Part shown: piece after piece, positions 1-6,200 of the stretch
Numbering within the stretch: the stretch's first letter is position 1
Layout: each line of letters opens with the position of its first letter
Source of the DNA: Nostoc sp. CHAB 5715
GTDB taxonomy: Bacteria > Cyanobacteriota > Cyanobacteriia > Cyanobacteriales > Nostocaceae
Assembly (NCBI RefSeq): GCF_020829685.1
Contig: NZ_JAIVFR010000219.1
Span: 1-8,652, forward strand
Length of the DNA: 8,652 nt
Direction: 5' to 3'
Translations under genes and position numbers: made by a program
The notes under the pieces: model-generated
What the model saw: only the letters and a program-made list of their open reading frames with translations
The model's database searches: none
What the model was told of the DNA's origin: nothing

Positions 1-744
1 GAGGCGCGTCAAAAGCAAATTGAGCAAGAGCAACTTGTGGTGCAATGGGAGGAGATAAATCAACTCAAAAATGACTTTTTGAATTTAGTTTCCCATGAAC
101 TGCGATCGCCTCTGAGTAATATCAAGTTAATGATTCAAATGATACAAATATCTCCTGGTACTCAGGAAGCTCAACGCTATCTAGAAGTGATGGAAAGTGA
201 GTGCGATCGCGAGCTAGGATTAATTAACGATCTACTAGACTTACAACGGCTGGAAAGCTCATCCTATCCAGTGATGACACCTGATTCCTTGCTCTTACAA
301 CAGTGGTTGCCTTGGGTTATTGAGCCATTTCAAATCCGTGTTCAAGAACATCAGCAAACTCTACAGATAAATCTCCCTTCAAATCTTCCGCCGTTGTTCT
401 CAGATGGCATTAGCTTGGAACGAATCTTAGTAGAATTGCTCAATAATGCCTGTAAATACACACCTGCGGATGGTGAAATTGTCCTAAGTGTACGTCACAA
501 TTCCTCAGAAGCGCCCGCAAAAACTATTATTACTATCAGTAATTCAGCAGAAATTTCGGTAACAGAGTTACCACGAATTTTTGAGAAATTTTATCGCGTT
601 CCCAATGCAGATATCTGGAATCAAGGTGGTTCGGGATTAGGTTTACCTATAGTAGAGAAATTAGTCGAACAACTCCAAGGAAACATTCAAGTAGAAAGCA
701 GTAACGGGTGGACGACATTTATTGTCACATTAACTGATTTATAG
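1..744 (+). CDS. Sensor histidine kinase, C-terminal part (5' end outside window)
   Basis: This is the transmitter part of a two-component sensor kinase, which autophosphorylates on histidine and passes phosphate to a response regulator. The frame is open from base 1, so the GTG at 37 is not the true start. The first visible residues (EARQKQIEQEQL) look like a coiled-coil signalling helix. Then come the HisKA H-box SHELRSPL, with the phospho-acceptor His at visible residue 32, the N-box ELLNNACKYTP, the F-box FEKFYRV and the G2 box GGSGLGLPIV. The usual G1 box (DxGxG) is replaced by SNSAEIS, although the rest of the ATP lid is intact. From memory, a degenerate G1 (NSG...IP) is common in cyanobacterial hybrid kinases of this type, so this need not mean inactivity. 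The sensor domain lies outside the window, the signal is unknown, and no response regulator gene is visible nearby. Confidence 0.93.
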   Translation, partial: EARQKQIEQEQLVVQWEEINQLKNDFLNLVSHELRSPLSNIKLMIQMIQISPGTQEAQRYLEVMESECDRELGLINDLLDLQRLESSSYPVMTPDSLLLQQWLPWVIEPFQIRVQEHQQTLQINLPSNLPPLFSDGISLERILVELLNNACKYTPADGEIVLSVRHNSSEAPAKTIITISNSAEISVTELPRIFEKFYRVPNADIWNQGGSGLGLPIVEKLVEQLQGNIQVESSNGWTTFIVTLTDL

Positions 745-747
745 GTT

Positions 748-765
748 TTTAGCTTCTAAGCTAAA
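748..765 (+). terminator. Possible weak hairpin just after the kinase stop codon
   Basis: TTTAGCT and AGCTAAA form a 7-bp stem with a 4-base loop, starting 3 bases after the TAG stop. There is no T-tract after the stem, so it is a poor intrinsic terminator and may only protect the 3' end of the message. Confidence 0.3.
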
Positions 766-807
766 CCACATCTAGTTTGCATATCTAAAATTTATATAAC
801 TCTTGTG

Positions 808-828
808 GGGTGGGCATCTTGCCCGCCC
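808..828. repeat. G+C-rich hairpin of the GGGCATCTTGCCC type
   Basis: GGGTGGGC and GCCCGCCC form an 8-bp stem (one G-T pair) around the loop ATCTT. From memory, the GGGCATCTTGCCCGCC motif recurs in intergenic DNA of many cyanobacteria. It has no downstream T-run and lies 64 bases after the kinase stop, so I treat it as an interspersed palindrome rather than a terminator. Confidence 0.55.
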
Positions 829-905
829 TAATTATGCAATTTCAATGTGGAACAGCTTATTAAAATTTTAGAAAATTTACGCTACAGATACGTTTTTAGA
901 GGCAC

Positions 906-1088
906 TATAGCAATCCTTGCAGGAGTCGTGAAAAATATAGATAAGGAAACGAACCGCCCTTCGGGTTCACCAGTCGCCTACGGCGGGAAACCCGCCTACA
1001 GCGCTGGTTCACCAAGAACGCCAAGGACACAAAGGGAAGAAAGAAGAAAGAGATATAGAATTTTCACAAATGATTTAGAACTGCTATA
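906..1088. repeat. MITE-like palindromic repeat with TATAGCA ends
   Basis: The element is bounded by TATAGCAAT (906-914) and AACTGCTATA (1079-1088), inverted repeats sharing TATAGCA. Inside are a hairpin GGCGGG-AAA-CCCGCC (982-996), a looser outer stem (about 970-1010), a 9-base direct repeat GGTTCACCA (964-972 and 1006-1014), and near the right end two overlapping stems: GATATAG/CTATATC (1052-1058 and 1084-1090) and CACAAATGAT/ATCATTTGTG (1065-1074 and 1092-1101). I recall near-identical text (CCTTCGGGTTCACC...AGTCGCCTACGGCGGG) scattered between genes in Nostocales, but no search was run. The 87-codon frame across it (847-1110) is not considered a gene. Confidence 0.6.
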
Positions 1089-1110
1089 TCTATCATTTGT
1101 GTCAACTTAA

Positions 1111-1217
1111 GCTTACAACCTAACACCCTAAGTCTTTCGGATTCGCTCTACTAGCACCCTTAAAAAGGTTGTCGTTATCCACATTTTTGTAACAGTCAAA
1201 GTGTTGCGTTCACCCGA
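1111..1217. other. Intergenic stretch with no recognised content
   Basis: This lies between the two interspersed repeats. I see no gene, strong hairpin or clear promoter in it. Together with the elements on either side it is part of an 873-base region (745-1617) without a convincing coding sequence. Confidence 0.5.
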
Positions 1218-1384
1218 TATCCCGCCCAGAACTTAAGTTCTGCGCTGATAGCTAAAGTCCACTAAGCGTGGACTGAAATTTTCCCTTTTATATAAGATAG
1301 CCTTCTACATGGCTGAAAATTTTGTATTTAGTCCTCTTGAGAGGACTTTAGCTATTAGCCTTGGAATTTATTCCGAGGCGGGAA
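1218..1384. repeat. Long imperfect inverted repeat with nested hairpins
   Basis: The outer arms are CCCGCC...GATAGCTAAAGTCC (about 1221-1260) and GGACTTTAGCTATTAG...GGCGGGA (about 1343-1383). Nested in the left arm are a perfect 16-base palindrome CAGAACTTAAGTTCTG (1227-1242) and a hairpin AGTCCAC/GTGGACT (1256-1262 and 1268-1274). Nested in the right arm are AGTCCTCT/AGAGGACT (1330-1337 and 1340-1347) and the looser CTTGGAA/TTCCGAG (about 1360-1377). The DNA could fold as one large cruciform with side hairpins. It encodes nothing obvious and looks like a non-autonomous mobile or REP-type element. Confidence 0.65.
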
Positions 1385-1456
1385 TGGTAACGAAGCCCAA
1401 GATTTAAAAAATGTTGGTAATGACAAGCGTGAAAAAGTGGTGAATTAGAATTTTAG

Positions 1457-1468
1457 CCCCCAAGGGGG
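1457..1468. repeat. CCCCC-AA-GGGGG palindrome
   Basis: This short G+C-rich palindrome sits in otherwise A+T-rich intergenic DNA. The surrounding text (TTTTAGCCCCCAAGGGGGTT) resembles common cyanobacterial intergenic repeat debris. No T-run follows it, and no function is assigned. Confidence 0.35.
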
Positions 1469-1503
1469 TTGCGGGATCTGATATCTTTGTCAATAAACGT
1501 TTT

Positions 1504-1541
1504 TAGCTTAACTTGACATGTATGCACATCTATACGCCCCT
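1504..1541. repeat. Fragment related to the small inverted-repeat element at 8341-8429
   Basis: TTAACTTGACA followed by CACATCTATACGCCCCTAC matches, in inverse orientation, two blocks of the element at 8341-8429: TGTCAAGTTAA there, and GTAGGGGCGTATATATGTG with one mismatch. The 22 or so bases separating those blocks in the 8341 copy are missing here. This is probably a decayed or shortened relative. The TTGACA within it (1513-1518) has no -10 box at a usable distance. Confidence 0.5.
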
Positions 1542-1617
1542 ACAATCGATTCATCTGTCACAAAGATTTTTGTAAATGGTATGAGATAATTAAAGCAAAT
1601 TATTAAATTCCATAAAA

Positions 1618-2280
1618 ATGTCATTAACTATATCTTTCACACCTCAGGGTTTTAGTGCATTTATTACTAATTTGGGAATACGAGATACAACTGATGATTT
1701 TGTATTTATTAAATCATCAGTTCCTTGTATTGCTGATGGAGTCTTTACTCAAAGTCTTTTTGCCGGGCCAAGTGTTACTATTAGCCGCAATAACTTAAAA
1801 GATTCACAAGCACAAGGAATTGTCGTTATATCTAAGAATGCAAATGTAGCTAATGGTTCTGTTGGCATCGCTGACGCCCAAGAGGTTCTGCAATTAGTTG
1901 CAACTGAAACTGGAATTGCTGCACATAATATTGTGATAGCTTCTACAGGTGTAATTGGCAGACGTTACCCGATTGAAAAAATCCGGGCAGGTTTATTAGG
2001 ATTGGGGAAAAATTTGACTGCTGCTGATTTTCATGCCGCAGCCCGTGGTATTATGACCACCGATACAGTACCGAAACTAGCGACACGGCAAATAGGTAAT
2101 GCCAAGCTAGTAGGAATTGCCAAAGGTGTTGGTATGATTGAGCCTAATATGGCTACCCTCCTAACTTTCTTTTTTACTGATGCGGCAATTTCTGCAAATA
2201 GCCTTCGTTCTATTTTTCGCTCTACTATAGATAAAACCTTTAACTGTCTGAGTGTGGACACTGACACTTCTACTGAGTAG
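1618..2280 (+). pseudogene. Truncated OAT2/ArgJ-like ornithine acetyltransferase
   Basis: Intact relatives are N-terminal-nucleophile enzymes of about 390-410 residues that transfer acetyl between N-acetylornithine and glutamate, and cut themselves before a Thr to give alpha and beta chains. Visible here: oxyanion-hole segment STGVIG (109-114), MTTDT (146-150), and self-cleavage motif KGVGMIEPNMATLL with the predicted nucleophile Thr180. The frame stops after DTDTST at residue 220, leaving only 41 residues of a beta chain that should be about 200 long. From memory the text is closer to Streptomyces clavuligerus Orf6/OAT2 (VFTxSxFAGPSV, KGVGMxEPxMATLLTFF, nucleophile Thr181) than to cyanobacterial ArgJ, so this is probably not the housekeeping copy. 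The stop lies within sequence resembling an interspersed repeat, and no remaining beta-chain sequence is visible to 2613. There is no clear ribosome binding site; GATAAT at 1585-1590 after TG is a weak promoter candidate. Probably non-functional. Confidence 0.8.
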
Positions 2281-2321
2281 CGTCTCGTAATGAGGAGGGA
2301 CGACGAAGCAATCGCAATGAC
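2274..2321. repeat. Interspersed-repeat-like sequence at the OAT2 break
   Basis: Read on the minus strand this begins GTCATTGCGATTGCTTCGTC and ends in GAGACGCTAC. Sequences starting GTCATTGCGA and containing GAAGCAATC are, from memory, common dispersed repeats in cyanobacterial and some other bacterial genomes. It starts exactly where similarity to the acetyltransferase family ends, and supplies the in-frame GAG TAG. Assignment as a repeat is from memory and was not searched. Confidence 0.45.
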
Positions 2322-2329
2322 ATGTTAAA

Positions 2330-2355
2330 TTTTATTATTTTATCGAATAATAAAA
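2330..2355. terminator. A+T-only hairpin after the OAT2 remnant
   Basis: TTTTATTATT and AATAATAAAA form a perfect 10-bp stem around the loop TTATCG. The stem contains no G-C pair, so it is weak. It could be a degenerate terminator on either strand. Confidence 0.25.
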
Positions 2356-2418
2356 ACTGGGATGCACCCTAGATAAATGGCGCAGGTACATCAAGAACTA
2401 ATTGCTTTGTTAAAAAAG

Positions 2419-2448
2419 TTGACGCAGGTAGTTACTATGTATTATAGT
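2419..2448 (+). promoter_or_regulatory. Candidate sigma-70 promoter for the AAA ATPase gene
   Basis: TTGACG (2419-2424) and TATAGT (2443-2448) each match the consensus at 5 of 6 positions, with an 18-base spacer. This implies an untranslated leader of about 160 bases before the ATG at 2614. Apart from this and the flanking repeat-like DNA, I see nothing else in the gap 2281-2613. A 27-codon frame at 2378-2461 has no recognisable product. Confidence 0.35.
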
Positions 2449-2613
2449 ATATTACACTAAGAATGAGTTAGATTAAAAAGACTTCCTAGCCAGTACAGCA
2501 CGTTGAAAATAAAATCACCATTTGTACGCAATTAATTAATATTACGAGAAAAATTTTTCAAAATCTTATACTTAACCCAAAATAACTTGATTAACGCTGC
2601 ATAACTAACAAAT

Positions 2614-3816
2614 ATGGATTTTGACTATTTTAGAAGTAATGAAGGTACTCCCACAAATAATACCCGGCAAAGCTTGCTTGCTAGCGGTTGGCGACCGTTT
2701 AACCGAGAATTAGACTGGGGGTTTTTGTGGCAACTGTTGTATAGTGACTCCCGCGAATTAACTCAAAAAAGTTTGAATTTAGCGAGTAATCTTGCTGATG
2801 TTTTGGGACGAAATAATTATGCTTGGTGGGCTAATTTATTAAATGTTGTATCTGATAATACCCGCTACGAAGTTGAAAAGTTTTGGAATTACATCACGCC
2901 AGATCCTCAATCACCAGATCATCGCTACAAAGATATTTTGAGTACGGAAACGCCCATCGTCCAATTTGTCAGTCGTAGTAGTATTCCCATTGATTATGTT
3001 CTTAATCGACTGCAAGAAATTACTGTACTGCGAGTTTTAGGTGTATTGGGTAATCCCGACATTATTACTCAGTATTACTCAGAAAGAGATTTTTATTTTC
3101 CTATAGATAAATTTGTTAGCTGGGAACGCTTAGACGTTATCAATACTGTTTATGCTTACTGGGCGAAGCATGACGTTTGGTTACAAATTGATCCCTACGA
3201 TCGCGGGCGACGACAATATACTTTAATGGCGAAAAATCTCGCACCACTAATTAACAAAGCGACTTATGACTTAGCAGTGATGCTGAGTGGATATCAAAGT
3301 CGTGTAGGCAAGGTTCAGAGTCAATTTCCCATTCGCACATTTCCAGCAGATATCCAAAACTTTACTGATTCTGTACAACAAGCGATTCTGAATCAAAACC
3401 AGTTAGCGGTTGTTGTACATGGGCAACCAGGTACTGGTAAGACAGTTTGGACACAGGCAGTAGCAAAAGAAATTCTTGTACCTTTGGGGTATGTAATTTT
3501 TATTTTAGATCATGATGCGATCGCTAACTTTGTCCCACCGACTTACATAGAGCGTATCTGTATCGTTATTAACGAAGCTGATAATCTAGCGCAAAATCGT
3601 GCTTCCGAGGTAGCGCAATACAATAACAAAACCGAACACATTCTGAGTTTATTGGATGGCACTTTGTATCAGAGTGTAATTGATGAGTCTGGTATTCAAA
3701 TGCAGCAACGGTTAGTTGTCTTGATGACTTGCAACACTACCGAAAGATTAGATCCAGCCATCTTACGTAAAGGCAGGGTGGATTTAATATATGAGTTTAC
3801 GCAACTATTTATTTGA
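2614..3816 (+). CDS. AAA-type ATPase with a long uncharacterised N-terminal region
   Basis: A 400-residue predicted soluble protein. Residues 1-240 are rich in aromatic and charged residues (for example WGFLWQLLYSDS and WWANLLNVVSDNTRYEVEKFW) and match no family I can name. Residues about 241-400 form a P-loop core: Walker A GQPGTGKT (270-277); Walker B-like ICIVINE (315-321), with Asn320 where an acidic residue normally coordinates Mg, followed by catalytic-type Glu321; sensor 1 TCNTTERLDPA with Asn374; and RKGRVD (385-390), which carries the likely arginine finger. The LDPAxLRKGRVD ending resembles BCS1-like AAA proteins. The chain ends ten residues after GRVD, so the helical lid domain is absent, and no frameshifted continuation is visible downstream. 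The role is unknown; remodelling of a protein complex would be the family expectation. The ATG at 2614 lacks a strong Shine-Dalgarno sequence. No partner gene adjoins it in the same direction. Confidence 0.85.
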   Translation: MDFDYFRSNEGTPTNNTRQSLLASGWRPFNRELDWGFLWQLLYSDSRELTQKSLNLASNLADVLGRNNYAWWANLLNVVSDNTRYEVEKFWNYITPDPQSPDHRYKDILSTETPIVQFVSRSSIPIDYVLNRLQEITVLRVLGVLGNPDIITQYYSERDFYFPIDKFVSWERLDVINTVYAYWAKHDVWLQIDPYDRGRRQYTLMAKNLAPLINKATYDLAVMLSGYQSRVGKVQSQFPIRTFPADIQNFTDSVQQAILNQNQLAVVVHGQPGTGKTVWTQAVAKEILVPLGYVIFILDHDAIANFVPPTYIERICIVINEADNLAQNRASEVAQYNNKTEHILSLLDGTLYQSVIDESGIQMQQRLVVLMTCNTTERLDPAILRKGRVDLIYEFTQLFI

Positions 3817-3872
3817 AGACGGTAGCACGAATACTGCCCACTGTCTGCTGCCTTTCTTGTTTAACTACACTA

Positions 3873-3900
3873 CTCCCCACTCCCCACTCCCTACTCCCCT
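3873..3900. repeat. Heptamer tandem repeat, CTCCCCA x4 (STRR1-like)
   Basis: Four consecutive 7-base units: CTCCCCA, CTCCCCA, CTCCCTA, CTCCCCT. The unit resembles the short tandemly repeated repetitive sequence CCCCA(A/G)T described in heterocystous cyanobacteria, with C in place of the purine. It lies 57 bases after the ATPase stop and upstream of the psbB leader. Confidence 0.75.
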
Positions 3901-4047
3901 GATAAAGAAAGCAAATTTAATCCCCGACAGCGATTGGTAGCGAAAAAACTTGGAGATGCTACGCGATCGCATCAATTTACACGCTTGCAAACAATTCCAT
4001 CAATAGTTACACTTTTTAAAACATTCTCATTTTTGCTTAGTGATGGC

Positions 4048-4061
4048 TACCCTACAGGGTA
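4048..4061. repeat. Short palindrome TACCCT-AC-AGGGTA upstream of psbB
   Basis: Six-base arms surround a 2-base centre, about 190 bases before the psbB start. It could be a regulator site or merely repeat debris. The 437-base gap 3817-4253 otherwise holds the heptamer repeat, one HIP1 octamer (3963-3970), the direct repeat at 4123-4150 and the psbB ribosome binding site. I could not identify a convincing psbB promoter. Confidence 0.25.
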
Positions 4062-4122
4062 AATCTCAAGGGAGCAAGTAAGCATTGCCAAAGCACCCAC
4101 ACTGTCTAACTTATAAGACTAA

Positions 4123-4150
4123 GCTGTGGTAATGTTCTGGCTGTGGCAAT
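4123..4150 (+). promoter_or_regulatory. Direct repeat GCTGTGG(T/C)AAT x2 upstream of psbB
   Basis: GCTGTGGTAAT (4123-4133) and GCTGTGGCAAT (4140-4150) are 17 bases apart start to start, differ at one position, and lie about 105-130 bases before the psbB ATG. A repeated 11-base word in a leader of this length may be a regulator binding site. No named factor can be assigned. TATAAG at 4112-4117 is a loose -10 candidate without a good -35. Confidence 0.3.
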
Positions 4151-4236
4151 AACAAAAAACAAGAGAGAGTTTTCTGAGTGGCGAGTTTCGTTTCTTAGAA
4201 TCTCAGTAACAAAATTGCTTTGTAAACTAACTCATC

Positions 4237-4245
4237 GAGGAGGAG
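4237..4245 (+). promoter_or_regulatory. Strong psbB ribosome binding site
   Basis: GAGGAGGAG contains the full GGAGG core (4239-4243), 10 bases before the ATG at 4254. It is the strongest Shine-Dalgarno match in the window and fixes the psbB start. It fits the high translation rate needed for a core photosystem II subunit. Confidence 0.75.
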
Positions 4246-4253
4246 CGTAGTCG

Positions 4254-5783
4254 ATGGGACTACCCTGGTACCGAGTACATACAGTCGTTCTGAATGATCC
4301 AGGGCGGCTGATTTCTGTACACCTAATGCACACAGCCTTAGTAGCAGGCTGGGCTGGTTCGATGGCACTCTACGAACTGGCTATTTTTGACCCTAGCGAT
4401 CCGGTTCTCAATCCGATGTGGCGTCAAGGGATGTTCGTTCTACCCTTCATGTCGCGTTTGGGCGTTACCCAATCTTGGGGTGGTTGGAACGTTACTGGTG
4501 GCCCAGCAACTGATCCTGGCTTCTGGTCATTTGAAGGCGTTGCTGCGGCTCACATCGTTCTTTCCGGTCTTTTGTTCCTAGCTGCGGTTTGGCACTGGGT
4601 TTACTGGGATTTGGAACTTTTTAGAGATCCTCGCACTGGGGAACCTGCCCTAGACTTGCCAAAAATGTTTGGCATTCACCTATTCTTATCTGGTCTACTT
4701 TGTTTTGGGTTTGGTGCTTTTCACGTCACCGGACTATTTGGCCCAGGGATTTGGGTTTCTGACGCTTATGGTATAACTGGGGCTGCCCAAGGAGTAGCAC
4801 CAGAATGGGGCCCAGATGGTTTTAACCCATATAACCCTGGTGGCATTGCGGCTCACCACATTGCTGCTGGCGTTGTTGGTATTATTGCAGGCTTATTCCA
4901 CCTCACAGTCAGACCCCCCGAACGGCTCTACAAAGCCCTACGGATGGGGAACATTGAAACAGTACTTTCTAGCAGTATTGCAGCAGTTTTCTTTGCTGCT
5001 TTCGTTGTTGCAGGTACTATGTGGTACGGTAACGCCGCCACTCCCATCGAATTGTTTGGCCCAACCCGTTATCAATGGGATCAAGGCTACTTCCGTCAAG
5101 AAATTCAGCAGCGCGTCCAAAGAAGTGTTGGTCAAGGTGCAACCCTTGACCAAGCTTGGTCGCAGATTCCCGAAAAGCTGGCTTTCTATGATTACGTCGG
5201 TAATAGCCCCGCTAAAGGTGGTCTATTCCGTACAGGGCCGATGGTTAAGGGTGATGGCATTGCTCAGTCTTGGCAAGGTCACGCCGTATTTAAAGATTCT
5301 GAAGGACGGGAATTGACCGTGCGTCGTCTCCCCAACTTCTTTGAAACCTTCCCAGTGGTTTTGACCGACGCAGATGGAATTGTCCGCGCTGACATTCCCT
5401 TCCGTCGGGCAGAATCTAAGTATAGCTTTGAGCAATCTGGTGTCACCGTCAGCTTCTATGGTGGCAATCTGAATGGTAAGACCTTTACAGAACCAGCTGA
5501 TGTGAAGAAGTATGCCCGGAAAGCTCAAGGCGGTGAAATCTTTGAATTTGACCGAGAAACCTTGAATTCTGATGGTGTATTCCGCACCAGTCCTAGAGGT
5601 TGGTTTACCTTTGGACATGCAGTATTTGCTCTCTTGTTCTTCTTTGGTCATCTCTGGCATGGCGCTCGGACAATCTACCGAGACGTATTTGCTGGTGTTG
5701 ATGCCGATCTAGAAGAGCAAGTTGAGTGGGGTCTATTCCAGAAAGTGGGTGACAAGTCAACCCGCCGGAAGGAAGCTCTCTAA
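4254..5783 (+). CDS. psbB: Photosystem II CP47 chlorophyll apoprotein
   Basis: CP47 is an inner antenna of photosystem II. It binds chlorophyll a and beta-carotene in the thylakoid membrane and passes excitation energy to the D1/D2 reaction centre. At 509 residues it is full length, with the canonical start [18 protein letters not shown]. Six membrane helices are visible (roughly residues 18-40, 95-117, 140-160, 195-218, 233-255 and 450-474), and a large lumenal loop of about 190 residues lies between helices five and six. The histidines known as chlorophyll ligands in the family are at their expected positions: 9, 23, 26, 100, 114, 142, 157, 201, 202, 216, 455, 466 and 469. A strong GAGGAGGAG ribosome binding site precedes it. 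psbT follows after 98 bases, and the two are probably cotranscribed. Nothing suggests truncation or unusual sequence. Confidence 0.99.
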   Translation: MGLPWYRVHTVVLNDPGRLISVHLMHTALVAGWAGSMALYELAIFDPSDPVLNPMWRQGMFVLPFMSRLGVTQSWGGWNVTGGPATDPGFWSFEGVAAAHIVLSGLLFLAAVWHWVYWDLELFRDPRTGEPALDLPKMFGIHLFLSGLLCFGFGAFHVTGLFGPGIWVSDAYGITGAAQGVAPEWGPDGFNPYNPGGIAAHHIAAGVVGIIAGLFHLTVRPPERLYKALRMGNIETVLSSSIAAVFFAAFVVAGTMWYGNAATPIELFGPTRYQWDQGYFRQEIQQRVQRSVGQGATLDQAWSQIPEKLAFYDYVGNSPAKGGLFRTGPMVKGDGIAQSWQGHAVFKDSEGRELTVRRLPNFFETFPVVLTDADGIVRADIPFRRAESKYSFEQSGVTVSFYGGNLNGKTFTEPADVKKYARKAQGGEIFEFDRETLNSDGVFRTSPRGWFTFGHAVFALLFFFGHLWHGARTIYRDVFAGVDADLEEQVEWGLFQKVGDKSTRRKEAL

Positions 5784-5787
5784 TTTC

Positions 5788-5840
5788 AGTGCTGAGTTAT
5801 GAGTTAAGGCTCTAACTCAGCACTCAAGCGACTCAGCACT
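5788..5840 (+). promoter_or_regulatory. psbB-psbT intergenic hairpin with two alternative right arms
   Basis: AGTGCTGAGTTA (5788-5799) pairs perfectly over 12 bases with TAACTCAGCACT (5813-5824). The last ten bases of that arm, ACTCAGCACT, occur again at 5831-5840, so a second, slightly shorter stem with a larger loop is possible. There is no T-tract, so complete termination is unlikely. It may stabilise the psbB 3' end, act as a processing site, or be an inserted repeat; GAGTTA words recur inside it and at 7537. Confidence 0.55.
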
Positions 5841-5881
5841 AAAAACTTTCATTACTGGCTCGATAGGCAGGAAATCGTAAT

Positions 5882-5989
5882 ATGGAAAGCGTTGCGTACA
5901 TCTTGATTTTTACTCTGTGTATAGGTACTCTCTTCTTTGCGATCGCATTTCGCGAACCCCCTCGCTTTGAGAAACCAAAAGATAAGTAG
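5882..5989 (+). CDS. psbT: Photosystem II reaction centre protein T
   Basis: PsbT is a one-helix subunit at the photosystem II dimer interface, close to CP47 and D1, and contributes to dimer stability and repair. The 35-residue product starts MESVAYILIFTLCIGTLFF and then has a short polar tail containing REPPRFEKPKDK. The first 22 or so residues form the single membrane helix. Its length and sequence match the cyanobacterial family closely. AGGA at 5869-5872 is a suitable ribosome binding site 9 bases before the ATG. A HIP1 octamer (5939-5946) lies within the coding sequence. The gene follows psbB in the same direction, the usual cyanobacterial arrangement, and is followed by a strong hairpin. 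Confidence 0.97.
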   Translation: MESVAYILIFTLCIGTLFFAIAFREPPRFEKPKDK

Positions 5990-6025
5990 ATCCTATATAC
6001 CAGACCTTTAAGCAGATTGAATCTT

Positions 6026-6063
6026 AATATCCGTTGCTACGATCCTTAGTAGCAACGGATATT
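6026..6063 (+). terminator. Strong hairpin ending the psbB-psbT unit
   Basis: AATATCCGTTGCTAC (6026-6040) and GTAGCAACGGATATT (6049-6063) form a perfect 15-bp stem around the loop GATCCTTA, 36 bases after the psbT stop. The T-tract is interrupted (ATTGTATTTG). It is the best candidate for the transcript end, and being nearly symmetrical it might act in both directions. Confidence 0.75.
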
Positions 6064-6069
6064 ATTGTA

Positions 6070-6090
6070 TTTGTCCTTTGTCCTTTGTCC
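6070..6090. repeat. Heptamer tandem repeat TTTGTCC x3
   Basis: Three perfect 7-base units run up to a degenerate fourth (TTTGCTA), directly before the AATGACC array. ATTTGTC (6069-6075) and GACAAAT (6198-6204) are inverted repeats that bracket both arrays. Confidence 0.8.
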
Positions 6091-6096
6091 TTTGCT

Positions 6097-6200
6097 AATG
6101 ACCAATGACCAATGACCAATGACCAATGACCAATGACCAATGACCAATGACCAATGACCAATGACCAATGACCAATGACCAATGACCAATGACTAATGAC
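6097..6200. repeat. Heptamer tandem array AATGACC (STRR2, TTGGTCA family)
   Basis: Thirteen perfect AATGACC units (6097-6187) are followed by AATGACT and a final AATGAC. On the minus strand the unit is TTGGTCA, the STRR2 class of short tandem repeats known from heterocystous cyanobacteria. Frames that read it as a WSLVIGH peptide repeat on the minus strand are artefacts of the 7-base period. The array ends directly at the putative rps1 promoter. Copy number is likely to vary between strains and may be miscounted in short-read assemblies. Confidence 0.95.

Noticed and set aside
847..1110. 87-codon frame with NRPSGSPVAYGGKPAYSAGSP
   Set aside because: It is the translation of a palindromic interspersed repeat, with its hairpins and direct repeats in the middle; it has no ribosome binding site or family resemblance.
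1513..1546. TTGACA ... TACAAT as a promoter for the OAT2-like gene
   Set aside because: The spacer is 22 bases, too long for a sigma-70 promoter, and the TTGACA lies inside a sequence shared with a repeat element.
2031..2267. Minus-strand frame opposite the OAT2-like gene
   Set aside because: The plus strand carries clear family motifs through this region; the minus frame is a shadow.
2378..2461. 27-codon frame starting MAQVHQELIALLKKL
   Set aside because: It is too short, lacks a ribosome binding site, overlaps the likely promoter of the ATPase gene, and has no recognisable relatives.
1618..3816. OAT2-like gene and AAA ATPase as a two-gene novel system
   Set aside because: The first gene is truncated, a repeat-like sequence and a promoter candidate separate them by 333 bases, and nothing ties their functions together.
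4387..5660. Several overlapping frames within psbB on both strands
   Set aside because: CP47 is unambiguous and full length; these are shadows with no independent support.
6097..6200. Possible CRISPR array
   Set aside because: The repeats are contiguous 7-base units without spacers, and there are no cas genes nearby.
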